This document shows positions 1-8,063 of a stretch of DNA of 48,372 bases, piece by piece. This DNA comes from Bryobacteraceae bacterium (lineage in GTDB: Bacteria; Acidobacteriota; Terriglobia; Bryobacterales; Bryobacteraceae): the NCBI GenBank assembly GCA_014860455.1, contig JACZJQ010000033.1, positions 1 to 48,372 of the forward strand, read 5' to 3'. The position numbers and the translations under genes are program-made. A model generated the notes under the pieces. That model was given only the letters and a program-made list of their open reading frames with translations. It was not told the origin of the DNA and searched no databases. The first letter of the stretch is position 1; each line of letters opens with the position of its first letter.

Positions 1-770
1 TCGGGGAGGGGGTCGATGAGGTCGTGGGTGAGGCGGCGGGCGCCGAGGAAGGTGCGGCGGTAGTAGGGGGAAGCGAGGGAGGAGACTTTGATGGATTCGC
101 GTCGGTTGGGAGAGTGGATGAACTGGCCGTCGCCGGTGTAGATGCCGACGTGCCAGCCGCGGCGACTGCGGAAGAAGACGAGGTCGCCGCGTTGGAGTTC
201 TTCGCGGTCCACACTAAGGCCAACCTGATACTGCTGGCTGGCGGAGCGTGGGACCTGCAACTGGCAGGAGGCGTCGAAGACGTGCTGGACGAAGCCGCTG
301 CAATCGAAGCCGGTTTCCACCGAAGTGCCGCCGCGGCGGTAGCGGAGGCCGACCAGGGAAAAGGCGCGGACCAGAGCCTGTTCAGAGCAGGTGACGCAGG
401 TGTTGGCGGCATCCGGCGCGGCGACGCCGAGAGCGCACTGCTGGGCGGTGACGGCGGGTTCCTGGATCACCAACTTTGGCTTGGCCGGACGTTTGACGCG
501 TTTGGCGGAGGCGCGGGTGACGGTCTTCTTTGCCGTCACCTTGCGTTTGGCGGAGGCGCGGGTGACGGTCTTCTTTGCCGTCACTTTGCGTTTGGCCGAG
601 GCGCGGGTGGCGGTGGGTTTCTTCTTGTGTGTTTTTTTCGCGGATGTTGTGGACTGCTTTTTCGCCGGAGCCTTGGCCTTGGTGGTGGAGGGCTTCGCCT
701 TGGCCGGCGCGCCCGGGAGGGGGACGAACATGGCCACGAGGGCAAGCACGGCTGCCGCGAGTCGAATCAT
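1..770 (-). CDS. NlpC/P60 cell-wall endopeptidase with basic repeat linker (3' end outside window)
   Basis: Probable secreted peptidoglycan endopeptidase that cuts stem-peptide bonds. Reading from the ATG at 770, residues 1-22 form a signal peptide. Residues 23-100 are a Lys/Ala/Thr-rich basic linker with two perfect 15-residue repeats (RASAKRKVTAKKTVT, residues 56-85) and a partial third. Residues 130-250 are an NlpC/P60 domain: DCSGF with catalytic Cys157, WHVGIY with His207, and His219 as likely third residue. The frame is still open at base 1, so the C-terminus lies outside the window, but the domain is essentially complete. It is last of a run of minus-strand genes, 137 bp from its upstream neighbour, so it may have its own promoter. 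The basic linker may bind anionic wall polymers or DNA; that is inference. The family call is firm. Confidence 0.9.
   Translation of the reverse strand, partial: MIRLAAAVLALVAMFVPLPGAPAKAKPSTTKAKAPAKKQSTTSAKKTHKKKPTATRASAKRKVTAKKTVTRASAKRKVTAKKTVTRASAKRVKRPAKPKLVIQEPAVTAQQCALGVAAPDAANTCVTCSEQALVRAFSLVGLRYRRGGTSVETGFDCSGFVQHVFDASCQLQVPRSASQQYQVGLSVDREELQRGDLVFFRSRRGWHVGIYTGDGQFIHSPNRRESIKVSSLASPYYRRTFLGARRLTHDLIDPLP
501..611. repeat. 45-bp direct tandem repeat inside the NlpC/P60 gene
   Basis: Two near-identical 45-bp units occupy 501-545 and 546-590, and a diverging partial third copy runs to about 611. They differ by single bases (for example accttgcg versus actttgcg). Being in frame, they encode the 15-residue basic repeat of the linker, so copy-number change would lengthen or shorten the linker without shifting the frame. 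Confidence 0.9.
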
Positions 771-907
771 CAGTCTTAGGTCGGTCTACACGAGATCAAA
801 CAGCTTTCGGGGGCGACCCCTGACCGGATGAGCCGGCCAAGTAAAAATCATAGTCCATTCTGACCCGTTTGTGCATCTATCGAAAATTGTCCGTCGGAAG
901 ATGAGGG

Positions 908-2188
908 CTACGGGCGGCCGGGTTTGTCGAGCCACATGCCGCGGAGGGCGTAGAGGTTGACCAGGTGCTGGTCCATGATTCGTTCGGCGGCGGCGACTTC
1001 GATGTTGGTTGCGTTGTCGGCGCCGTAACCGCCATGGGCGGCCGATTTGATATCGGGGAGGTAGCCGGGCCAGGGGTTGGAAGTGGTCTGGGTGTAGCCG
1101 TAGAAGAAGGGATAGGGGACGCCGGCATCGGATTTCCAGCGGGTCTGGAGAGCCAGGAGGGGTTCGCCGGGGACGGTGGCGATGGCGATTTTACCGTTGA
1201 TGAGGAGGGTGGTGATGCCGACGGGGAAGGCGCGCGACTGGTCCCAGCGGCCCTTGAAGGGGAGGGTTTGGGTCTTGGAGACGATGGAGGCAGGGCCGGC
1301 GGGGAGGGGTTCCATGGACTTGGCGGCGCGGAGGACCTCGGCGGCGAGGAGTTCGCCCATTTTGGTCATGGTGGCGAAATCGGCTTCGGAGTTGCCGGTG
1401 CGGCCCTGGAACAGGGGGTTGGTGTCGCCGGCGGCGCCCTGGACGAACATGGTTTCAACGCCGGGCATGGCGGATTCGACGCGGGCCTTCATGACGCCGG
1501 GGTAGTCGGCTGAATAGAGGCAGTTGGTGGAGCCGAGTGTGACGGGGTGGGCGGTGTAGTGGACCATGAGGGCGCGGGGGCGGCCGTCGGCGGCGTCAAT
1601 GCGAATCAGGCCGACTTCGGGGTCGACGGGGCCGTAGGGGACGCGGTCGAGGTTGTCGAACAGGGCGCGGGAGCGGCCGTCGTCGCGGGGCAGGAGGCGG
1701 TTGTAGCCGAGTTGGATGGATCCGCGGCCGAGGGCGAGGCGGGCGGGGGCCATGGACGCGGAGGCCTGTTTGACGACGACGAAGAGCTTGGTTTCGAGTT
1801 CCTTGAGGTAAGGGGAAGGCTCCTTGCCGCCGAGGGAGGAGGCCATGAAGGCGGGGCCGGAGTGGGTGTGGGAGAGAGAGAGGATGAGGACGGGGATGTT
1901 GAGTTCATCGGCGACACGGCGGAATATGGCGTCGCTGGAGATGCTGCCAAGGTCGATGGTGACGATGGCGACACGCTGGGAGCCGGCCTGAAGGACGAGG
2001 GCCTTGGCGAAGAGAGGATCGTGGACGGCGGTGGACTCGCCGCATTTGCGGTTGGAGTAACCGTACATGGGCCCGTTGAAGGCGGGGGTGATTTCGATTT
2101 TGGCGATTCCGGCCAGCAGATCCTGGGCGGCGGCGGACAGGGCGCCGGCGCAGATGAGCACGACGGCAAGCATGGATTTCGGCAGCAT
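908..2188 (-). CDS. Neutral/alkaline ceramidase-like secreted protein
   Basis: A 426-residue protein with a signal peptide (residues 1-21, cleavage near AAAQ). The mature start IAKIEITPAFNGPMYGY and the motif SHTHSGP match the N-terminal domain of neutral/alkaline non-lysosomal ceramidases, in which the HTHSGP histidines bind the active-site zinc. It is much shorter than characterised ceramidases (about 650-750 residues) and seems to lack their C-terminal Ig-like domain, as do many bacterial proteins annotated only by this domain. The real substrate may be another amide or lipid. It lies 25 bp downstream of the methyltransferase gene, same strand. Family membership is likely; ceramide as substrate is not shown. 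Confidence 0.8.
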   Translation of the reverse strand: MLPKSMLAVVLICAGALSAAAQDLLAGIAKIEITPAFNGPMYGYSNRKCGESTAVHDPLFAKALVLQAGSQRVAIVTIDLGSISSDAIFRRVADELNIPVLILSLSHTHSGPAFMASSLGGKEPSPYLKELETKLFVVVKQASASMAPARLALGRGSIQLGYNRLLPRDDGRSRALFDNLDRVPYGPVDPEVGLIRIDAADGRPRALMVHYTAHPVTLGSTNCLYSADYPGVMKARVESAMPGVETMFVQGAAGDTNPLFQGRTGNSEADFATMTKMGELLAAEVLRAAKSMEPLPAGPASIVSKTQTLPFKGRWDQSRAFPVGITTLLINGKIAIATVPGEPLLALQTRWKSDAGVPYPFFYGYTQTTSNPWPGYLPDIKSAAHGGYGADNATNIEVAAAERIMDQHLVNLYALRGMWLDKPGRP

Positions 2189-2213
2189 GGATCGTCTCCT
2201 ATGACCTTATAGA

Positions 2214-3050
2214 TTACTCCTGAAGGCGATGCACCGGCCCGGAGACTTCGCTTTTCTCAGCGACCAGGCGGGCAACACGTTCAGGGCGCCAGGACCAATC
2301 GGCCTGACGGCGGACGTCTTCATAGCGCAGGATGCGCAGGGCGGCGAAGGTCTGAAGAAGTTGGTTGGGACGAGGCAGCCAGACGGCGGCGTTATCGCTG
2401 CCGGACGAGTCCATGAGATGTTCGAAGACCAGGATGGCGCCGGGTTTGAGGGCGGCTACGATGCGTGTGGTCCAAGGCTCGGCGAGCGGAACCCAGGTAT
2501 AGGACATGACGATGAGGTCCCAGCGGTTATTGCCGAAGTCGAAGTCCTCGTGGCGGGCGACTACGGCTTCGATTCGTACGCCCGCCGAGGATGCGGACTT
2601 GCTCGCCGCCTCGACGCCTTCGCGAGAGTAGTCGAAGCCGGTCACCTTCCAGCCGAGGCGCGCCAAGTGGATGGCGTTGCGGCCCTGGCCCATGTGGATG
2701 TCGAGGGCAAGGCCGGGTTTTAGGGATTTCACGGTCTCGGCGAGCAGTTCGTTGGGTTTGGATTGGAAGCGAGGTTCGGTGGAGCGATAGGTGCGGTCGA
2801 AGAAGGCGCGCTGATAGTCGTCCGGCCTGGCGCGCCGCATGCGTTCGATGAGACTGAAGCGCGCCTGGGCGGCGTGTTCGTCGAGGCCTTGGCGCTTCAA
2901 CTCGGCAAGGTAGGCGGAGCGGGGATCCGCCAAGCCGAAGGGTTGGCGGCGCAACCAATCGAGGTAGTCGTGCCAGACGCGTTCGTCATCCTGCGCGCGA
3001 AGCAGGTTGAGGGGCGCGGCCAGGCAGGAGAGGATGGAGCGTCTTCGCAT
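2214..3050 (-). CDS. Class I SAM-dependent methyltransferase, variant motif I
   Basis: 278 residues. The C-terminal two thirds is a Rossmann-type methyltransferase: motif I is LALDIHMGQGRNA (residues 114-126), followed by VTGFDYS (acidic end of strand 2) and DLIVMSYTWVPL near strand 4. The usual D-x-G-x-G-x-G here reads D117-I-H-M-G121-Q-G123, so the first glycine is His119. The N-terminus (MRRRSILSCLAAPLNLLRAQ) looks like an Arg-rich or Tat-like export signal, odd for a SAM enzyme, followed by a helical region (residues 21-100). GGRN/GQGRN-type motifs occur in TehB/thiopurine-like enzymes, but the substrate cannot be told. Neighbours are a TlpA-like thioredoxin upstream and the ceramidase-like gene downstream. 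Confidence 0.8.
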   Translation of the reverse strand: MRRRSILSCLAAPLNLLRAQDDERVWHDYLDWLRRQPFGLADPRSAYLAELKRQGLDEHAAQARFSLIERMRRARPDDYQRAFFDRTYRSTEPRFQSKPNELLAETVKSLKPGLALDIHMGQGRNAIHLARLGWKVTGFDYSREGVEAASKSASSAGVRIEAVVARHEDFDFGNNRWDLIVMSYTWVPLAEPWTTRIVAALKPGAILVFEHLMDSSGSDNAAVWLPRPNQLLQTFAALRILRYEDVRRQADWSWRPERVARLVAEKSEVSGPVHRLQE

Positions 3051-3122
3051 GGAGCGATTTCCATGATGATTATAGTCGCGGTAGGGGCTTAGTGAAGACT
3101 GGCGGACCGATGAGAGGGGGAC

Positions 3123-3629
3123 TCAGCGGTCTTCGAGGAGTATGGCCTGGACGGCTTTGCGGAGTTGAGCTTCCGACAGAGTCTGGTCGTGAGAGGCGGC
3201 GATGCGGCCATCGCGGCGGATGAAGACGGTGAGAGGGAGGGTGCGCAGGCCGCCGTAGTCGCGGGCGATGCGGGGGTTGCCCAAGAGGATGGGGTAGGAG
3301 ACGGGGAACTGGGCGAGGAAAGGGGTGACGGCGGCCCAGCCGCGTTGGTCCATGGCGACGCCAAGGACGGTGACGCCGCGAGAGGCGTATTCGCGGGCGA
3401 TGCGGTCGAGGGCGGGCATCTCCTGACGGCAGGGCTTGCACCAGGTGGCCCAGAAGTTGAGCACAACGACCTGGCCGCGGTAGGAGGATAGCGATTGCAG
3501 GGTTCCGGAGGAGTCAGGGAGCCGGAACTCAGGGGCGTTCTGGCTCGATTCCGGTGGCCGAGCAATGGCCGCCGAGGCGAGGAGGAGGCTTGCGATGGCC
3601 AGCCGCCGAAGGGCCCGTGTTGTAACCAT
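3123..3629 (-). CDS. TlpA/ResA-like exported thioredoxin
   Basis: Periplasmic thiol-disulfide oxidoreductase of the TlpA/ResA/AhpC-TSA class. Counting from the ATG at 3629, residues 1-23 are a signal peptide or membrane anchor with an Arg-rich n-region. The redox motif is W63-C-K-P-C67, preceded by VVVLNFWAT. A TLPLTVFI segment near residue 137 provides the cis-proline of the fold. Length (168 residues) is typical. A start at 3659 would add ten residues (MQPSCKKYSF) before the signal sequence; I prefer 3629 because it gives a normal signal peptide, though neither start has a clear ribosome site. It is divergent from the TonB receptor, with about 60 bp between starts. The reduced partner is unknown; cytochrome c maturation is a typical role of the family. 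Confidence 0.9.
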   Translation of the reverse strand: MVTTRALRRLAIASLLLASAAIARPPESSQNAPEFRLPDSSGTLQSLSSYRGQVVVLNFWATWCKPCRQEMPALDRIAREYASRGVTVLGVAMDQRGWAAVTPFLAQFPVSYPILLGNPRIARDYGGLRTLPLTVFIRRDGRIAASHDQTLSEAQLRKAVQAILLEDR

Positions 3630-3653
3630 GAACGAATATTTTTTGCAACTGGG

Positions 3654-3682
3654 TTGCATGTCGCAATAAGCTCGAATACAAT
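3654..3682 (+). promoter_or_regulatory. Sigma-70-type promoter of the TonB receptor
   Basis: TTGCAT (3654-3659), 17-bp spacer, TACAAT (3677-3682): five of six and five of six matches to the housekeeping consensus with the preferred spacing. The predicted transcription start is about base 3689, which is the A of the receptor's ATG, and no ribosome-binding sequence precedes that ATG. The mRNA may therefore be leaderless. Confidence 0.65.
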
Positions 3683-3688
3683 TAAACC

Positions 3689-5959
3689 ATGATTCGGGCC
3701 TTGTTGTCCTTTATCGTGACTGGCTCTGCCCTGGTGGGGGCGGCCGCACAGACGACGCATGCAGGAGCAGCGTCGAGTGTGCTGGTAGTCGAGGTGAGGG
3801 ATGAGGCAAAGCAGCCGGTTGCGGACGCGACAGTGAAGATTGGCGGGGTGGCGGGGGTGTTCCGGACGGACAAGGACGGGATAGCGCAGTTGACGGTTGG
3901 AGTGGGGCGGGAGTACGGAATCCGGGTGGAGTCGGCGGAGTACTACCCGGCGAAAGTGGATGGGGTGGAGGTTTCGGCGAACGAACCGTCGCTGGTGGTG
4001 GTGGAGTTGAAGCGGGCGGCGGTGGTGTCGGAGATCCTCGTTGTGACGGCGACGGGCACGGCAACGGAGTTGCAGTCGTCTCCGGTGCGGACGGAAGTGA
4101 TCCAGGCGGCGCTGGCGGACCGGCAGGTGAAGACGACGCTGGCGGAGGCGTTTCAGGCGACGGTATCGGGTGTGCGTGTGGAAACGAACTGCCAGAACTG
4201 CGGGTTCATGCAGATCAGGATGAACGGGCTGGAGGGTCCGTACACGCAGATATTGGAAGACGGGCTGCCGACGTATTCAGGGGTGACGGCGGTGTATGGG
4301 CTGGAGCAGATACCGGCGGCGTTTCTGGAACAGATTGAAGTGGTGAAGGGCGGCAACTCGGCGCTGTATGGGCCGGGTGCGGTGGCCGGAGTGATTAATC
4401 TGATCCGGCGCGAACCGAGAGAGAACCGGTTCCGGTTGGATGCACTGGGCGGGTGGCAGAAGGGGCGGCCGGAGCAGCAGATCGGCGGGGCGGCGCAGAT
4501 TATCGACATACCGGGCGGGTTGTCGGGCGACTTTTTCGTGCGGTCGGTGAACCGGGTGCCGGTGGACCGCGATGGGGACGGATTCAGCGAAATGGGCAAG
4601 CGGCGGCTGGATTCGGGAGGATTCAGCCTGTACCGGAGGTTTATGGAGAACCGGGGCAGGCTGTCGGTGACTGGGGCATTGGCGAGCGAGTTTCGCCGCG
4701 GCGGCGACCAGTTTGAACTTCCGCCGGAGCAGTCCTGGATTACCGAGCAGGTGGATTCGCGGAGGTACTCGCTGGCCGCGAACTGGAATCACACGATTTC
4801 CGCCAATACTTTCTATGCTTTGCGGGCGAGCCATGCATACTACGCACGCAAGTCATACTATGGCTCGGGCATGGATCCGAATGCGTATGGGGACACGCGG
4901 AATCCGGTTTGGGTGACGGACACGCAGGCCGGCCATCAGAAAGGGAGCCATTCGCTTCTGGCTGGCTACCAGGTGTGGTGGGAGCATGTGGAAGACAATG
5001 CGCCGGCGTATAACCGGACGCTAGGAGGGACGTTCAACAACCACGGTGTGTATTTTCAGGACGAATGGCGGCCCACGTCGCGGTTGACGCTGATCGGCGG
5101 AACGCGGGTGGACAAATCGAACCGGTTGGACAAGGCGATCCTCAGCCCGAGGGCGGGGGTTCGGGTGGGGCTCAGCAACAGTCTGGTGGCGAGGGCGACG
5201 GTCTCGACGGGTTTCCGGGCGCCGGCGGTATTCGATGAGGATCTTCACATCGCCCAAGTGGGGGGTGAGGGGTTTGTGCTGCAGAACGCAGGCAGTCTGC
5301 GAGAGGAGAGGTCAGTTAGCTACAGCGGTGGTTTGGACTTCTCCGGACTGGTGATGAGCAGGCGGGTGCAATTGGGGCTGAACCTGTTCCGGACCAATCT
5401 GCATGACGCGTTCACGCTGGCCGAGGATGTGGTGGAGGGCCAGGAGTTCCGGCGGTTGTTGAGGATCAACGGGCCGGACGCGTCGGTGGGCGGAGCGAGC
5501 TTTGACGGGACGCTTCGCCTGACGAACCAGGTCGGGATCCGGGGCGGGTTCACGGCGCAGCACGCGCGGTGGGCGGAGCCGGAGCCGCAGTTTGGGTCGC
5601 GGTCGTTTTTCCGGACGCCGTCGCGGTATGGTTTTCTGGGGACGGACTGGTCGATGCCTGGCGGCGTTGAGTGGTCGCTGACCGCGGACTTCACGGGCAG
5701 GATGATAGCGCCGCACTATGCGGGCTACATCGCCGAGGACCGGTTGGAGACCACGCCGCGGTTTCTGACCTTCAACACGGTAGTCAGCCGGACCTTCGAG
5801 CTTTCCGAGCGTAAGCGGCTGAGACTGTTTCTAAACGTGCAGAACATCGGGGACAGCTACCAGAGCGACCTGGACCGGGGACCGAGCCGGGATTCGGCCT
5901 ACGTTTATGGCCCGAGTGAGATGCGCAGAGCGGTGGTCGGGCTCACTTTCGAGTTCTAG
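3689..5959 (+). CDS. TonB-dependent outer-membrane receptor
   Basis: A 756-residue outer-membrane active transporter. Order of parts: signal peptide (1-21), carboxypeptidase-regulatory-like beta domain (about 30-110), a stretch SEILVVTATGT (114-124) at the TonB-box position, plug domain (about 128-245, with RMNGLEGPYTQILEDGLP and YGPGAVAGVINLI), then a beta-barrel ending in a terminal aromatic (VGLTFEF). The plug contains C168-x-x-C171 (NCQNCG), a pair conserved in a receptor subgroup also seen in Bacteroidota; it might bind a metal or form a disulfide. The substrate is unknown and no partner SusD-like or siderophore gene is adjacent. The divergent neighbour is a thioredoxin, which could act on that cysteine pair (inference). 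Confidence 0.93.
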   Translation: MIRALLSFIVTGSALVGAAAQTTHAGAASSVLVVEVRDEAKQPVADATVKIGGVAGVFRTDKDGIAQLTVGVGREYGIRVESAEYYPAKVDGVEVSANEPSLVVVELKRAAVVSEILVVTATGTATELQSSPVRTEVIQAALADRQVKTTLAEAFQATVSGVRVETNCQNCGFMQIRMNGLEGPYTQILEDGLPTYSGVTAVYGLEQIPAAFLEQIEVVKGGNSALYGPGAVAGVINLIRREPRENRFRLDALGGWQKGRPEQQIGGAAQIIDIPGGLSGDFFVRSVNRVPVDRDGDGFSEMGKRRLDSGGFSLYRRFMENRGRLSVTGALASEFRRGGDQFELPPEQSWITEQVDSRRYSLAANWNHTISANTFYALRASHAYYARKSYYGSGMDPNAYGDTRNPVWVTDTQAGHQKGSHSLLAGYQVWWEHVEDNAPAYNRTLGGTFNNHGVYFQDEWRPTSRLTLIGGTRVDKSNRLDKAILSPRAGVRVGLSNSLVARATVSTGFRAPAVFDEDLHIAQVGGEGFVLQNAGSLREERSVSYSGGLDFSGLVMSRRVQLGLNLFRTNLHDAFTLAEDVVEGQEFRRLLRINGPDASVGGASFDGTLRLTNQVGIRGGFTAQHARWAEPEPQFGSRSFFRTPSRYGFLGTDWSMPGGVEWSLTADFTGRMIAPHYAGYIAEDRLETTPRFLTFNTVVSRTFELSERKRLRLFLNVQNIGDSYQSDLDRGPSRDSAYVYGPSEMRRAVVGLTFEF

Positions 5960-6004
5960 CCAGCGAGTTGGCGGCGGACCACAGGGAGAGGCTGAATCAG
6001 GCGG

Positions 6005-6421
6005 CTAGGCCGATGCGCCGACTCCGAAACGAACGGCGTTCTGAACCTTGATGAGGAGTTCGACCTCGCGCCGGGGAATGCCGAGCACGGAAGCGATCTG
6101 CTCGAGCGGTTCGCCGCGGCGGTGCATCCGAAGCGCCTGAGTGCGCTTGCTGAGATTCATGGATAGTCCGGCGGGAAGGGACGGCGCAGGCGTGGCGAAT
6201 TGGATTGTGTCGTCGCGGGTGATAGCGAGGTCGGTTTCGACGCGAGAGATTGCAGCGCGAAGCAATTCGACCGCGGCGACGGTCTGCTCGCGATCCAGGC
6301 GGAGGCGGCGATCGAAGGCGGCGTTCTCGCGTTTGAGCGACCAGAAGAGGGCAAGCGCTCCGGCCAGCCCAGCCGAACTCACTGTTGACACAGCCGCGGC
6401 GATCATCGTTTCATTACTCAT
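6005..6421 (-). CDS. Small membrane protein with C-terminal HTH, DUF2802-like, last gene of flagellar operon
   Basis: 138 residues from the ATG at 6421, chosen because GAGGT sits five bases upstream; an upstream TTG at 6433 overlaps that site. Residues about 6-28 form one membrane segment, 30-65 an amphipathic, probably coiled-coil helix, and the C-terminus (KRTQALRMHRRGEPLEQIASVLGIPRREVELLI) a helix-turn-helix-like motif. This layout matches DUF2802/DUF6115-type proteins, which in other bacteria also sit at the ends of flagellar or chemotaxis operons and have no defined biochemical role. It follows the fliN/Y-like gene by 31 bp. Flagellar linkage is inferred from position; the domain assignment is by resemblance only. 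Confidence 0.65.
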   Translation of the reverse strand: MSNETMIAAAVSTVSSAGLAGALALFWSLKRENAAFDRRLRLDREQTVAAVELLRAAISRVETDLAITRDDTIQFATPAPSLPAGLSMNLSKRTQALRMHRRGEPLEQIASVLGIPRREVELLIKVQNAVRFGVGASA

Positions 6422-6452
6422 TAAGTACCTCAATCAGAGCATTCAAATGTTG

Positions 6453-7274
6453 CTAGAACAGGGTGCGGAGTCGCTCTTCCCGGCTGACAATCTCCTGGAT
6501 CCTCACGCCATAGTTGCCTTCGACGACGACAACCTCACCGCGGGCGATGACGCAATTGTTGACGATGACCTCAACGGGTTCGGTGACGCGGCGGTTGAGT
6601 TCGACGATGGAGCCGGTGGTCAGCTTCACGGCATCGCGTAGTCTCATCTGCACCCGGCCGAAGCTGACTCCGACAGGGAGTTCGACCTCCATGAGCAGGT
6701 CCATTGTCTTGGAGGACCGCGCAGGAGAAGGGAGCTTGAGGGGCTGAGTGTCCGGGCGACCCCGGTCATCGGCGTCTTCAGCCTGATTGGAGAGGAGTTC
6801 CTCGAATCCCGGCGCGGCGGCCAGCAGGAGGGGCGAGAGTTCGGTTGAGCCGAGGTGGACTTGAAGCGACGCCCAAGTCAGGCCGGGAGGCGGAGCGGCA
6901 TCGAGATCTGCCGGTGGGAATTCGACTTCACGTCCCAGCCGGCCTCCGATGGCCTGAGCCAGCGGCGCGACTGCTTGTTGAAGGACCTCGAGGAAGGTGC
7001 CGCGCGCCTCGTCGTCGGCTGCCTCCGTGATACCAGCACTCTCAAGGACCTTGCGGCCGATGGGCCGCCAGGACTCACCGGGCACGGCGAACCAGAGGTC
7101 TGCTCCGGCGGCCAGACCTGTCGGCTGCCGGAGGACGAGAGCACCGTCGAGAATGGGTTCGGATGGCTGGTCAACCGGGCTGGTGCTGGTGGGCTCACCC
7201 GTCATCGACTCAACCGCGGGGGCGAGCCGGTCCGCGTATTCGCGGCGCAGCCAGTTCAGGACTTCACTTGCCAT
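6453..7274 (-). CDS. Flagellar motor-switch FliN/FliY-like protein (long form)
   Basis: 273 residues. Residues about 188-262 form a SpoA (FliN C-terminal) domain: MDLLMEVELPVGVSFGRVQM, then MRLRDAVKLTTGSIVELNR and RGEVVVVEGNYGVRIQEI, the same plan as the short FliN encoded at 14511-14786. Residues 1-180 have no obvious CheC phosphatase signature (no clear E-x2-N repeats), unlike classical FliY. A strong ribosome site (AGGAG, six bases before ATG) supports the start. It is 9 bp downstream of fliA. The likely role is a C-ring subunit or FliN/FliM-related accessory at the motor base. fliM is not in the window, so whether this replaces or adds to FliM is open. Confidence 0.8.
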   Translation of the reverse strand: MASEVLNWLRREYADRLAPAVESMTGEPTSTSPVDQPSEPILDGALVLRQPTGLAAGADLWFAVPGESWRPIGRKVLESAGITEAADDEARGTFLEVLQQAVAPLAQAIGGRLGREVEFPPADLDAAPPPGLTWASLQVHLGSTELSPLLLAAAPGFEELLSNQAEDADDRGRPDTQPLKLPSPARSSKTMDLLMEVELPVGVSFGRVQMRLRDAVKLTTGSIVELNRRVTEPVEVIVNNCVIARGEVVVVEGNYGVRIQEIVSREERLRTLF

Positions 7275-7283
7275 GCATGACTC

Positions 7284-8036
7284 CTATATGCCCCTCTCGG
7301 TCGGCCATTTTTTCCGCATAAAAGCGCGCAAGCGGACGATGGCCTGCGTTTTGAGTTGCGAAACGCGGGATTCGTGCAGATCGACGACCTTGGCGATTTC
7401 GCGAAGTGTGAGTTCTTCCTGGTAGTAGAGGCCGAGGACGGTTCGCTCCACGTAGGGCATCCGGGAAATGGCCTGAGCCAGCAGACGGCGGAGTTCGGAG
7501 CGTTCGAGTAGTTTGGATGGAAGGTCCTCGTCGCTGCCGGAGACGAATCGCAGGAGGTCACGACCTTCTTCTTCCGGAGCATGCTGATCGAGACTACCCA
7601 GGCTGAGCCCCCTGACCTCGCCGAGCCACTCATGATATTCCTCCAGCGTCACGCCGACCTCGGCGGCGATCTCTTCCTCGGCCGGGGCGCGTTTGAGGCG
7701 CTGCTCGAGGACTGAGACGGCCTGTTCGATGCGCTTGCTGCGGCGGCGTTGCTGGCGCGGCGCCCAGTCGAGGCCGCGGAGGCTGTCGAGGATCGCGCCG
7801 CGGATCTTGTATTCGGCGTAAGTCTTGAGTTTTACGTTCTGACCGGGGTCGAAGCGGTCGATGGCTGAAATGAGGCCCACGACGCCGGTGGACACAAGGT
7901 CTTCCAGATTAACGCTGTCCGGAAGCCGTTCATGGATGCGGCGCGCGATGAGCCTGACTTGAGGCAGGTGCTCGATGATCACCCGTTCCCGTTCCTCGGA
8001 GGTGAGTGCCGCGGCCGTAGCTTGATATGGATTCAT
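7284..8036 (-). CDS. fliA: RNA polymerase sigma-28 factor FliA
   Basis: 250-residue sigma-70-family factor of the FliA/WhiG type, lacking region 1. Region 2 (about 20-95) has SVNLEDLVSTGVVGLISAIDRFD and KLKTYAEYKIRGAILDSLRGLDW, characteristic of sigma-28. Region 3 spans about 100-165 and region 4 about 190-245, with an HTH at LTLREIAKVVDLHESRVSQL. It directs late flagellar genes; a matching promoter (GCCGATAA -10) lies upstream of flgM at 47063-47090. It sits in the large flagellar operon 27 bp after flhF, so sigma-54 expression of that operon would switch on the sigma-28 stage. FlgM encoded at 46702-47013 is its predicted antagonist. Confidence 0.95.
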   Translation of the reverse strand: MNPYQATAAALTSEERERVIIEHLPQVRLIARRIHERLPDSVNLEDLVSTGVVGLISAIDRFDPGQNVKLKTYAEYKIRGAILDSLRGLDWAPRQQRRRSKRIEQAVSVLEQRLKRAPAEEEIAAEVGVTLEEYHEWLGEVRGLSLGSLDQHAPEEEGRDLLRFVSGSDEDLPSKLLERSELRRLLAQAISRMPYVERTVLGLYYQEELTLREIAKVVDLHESRVSQLKTQAIVRLRAFMRKKWPTERGI

Positions 8037-8063
8037 CGCCTTGTTCCTGCGAGTAACTGCCGC

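Noticed and set aside
24-779. 251-residue plus-strand frame at the left edge
   Set aside because: Antisense to the NlpC/P60 gene, which has its catalytic motifs in order.
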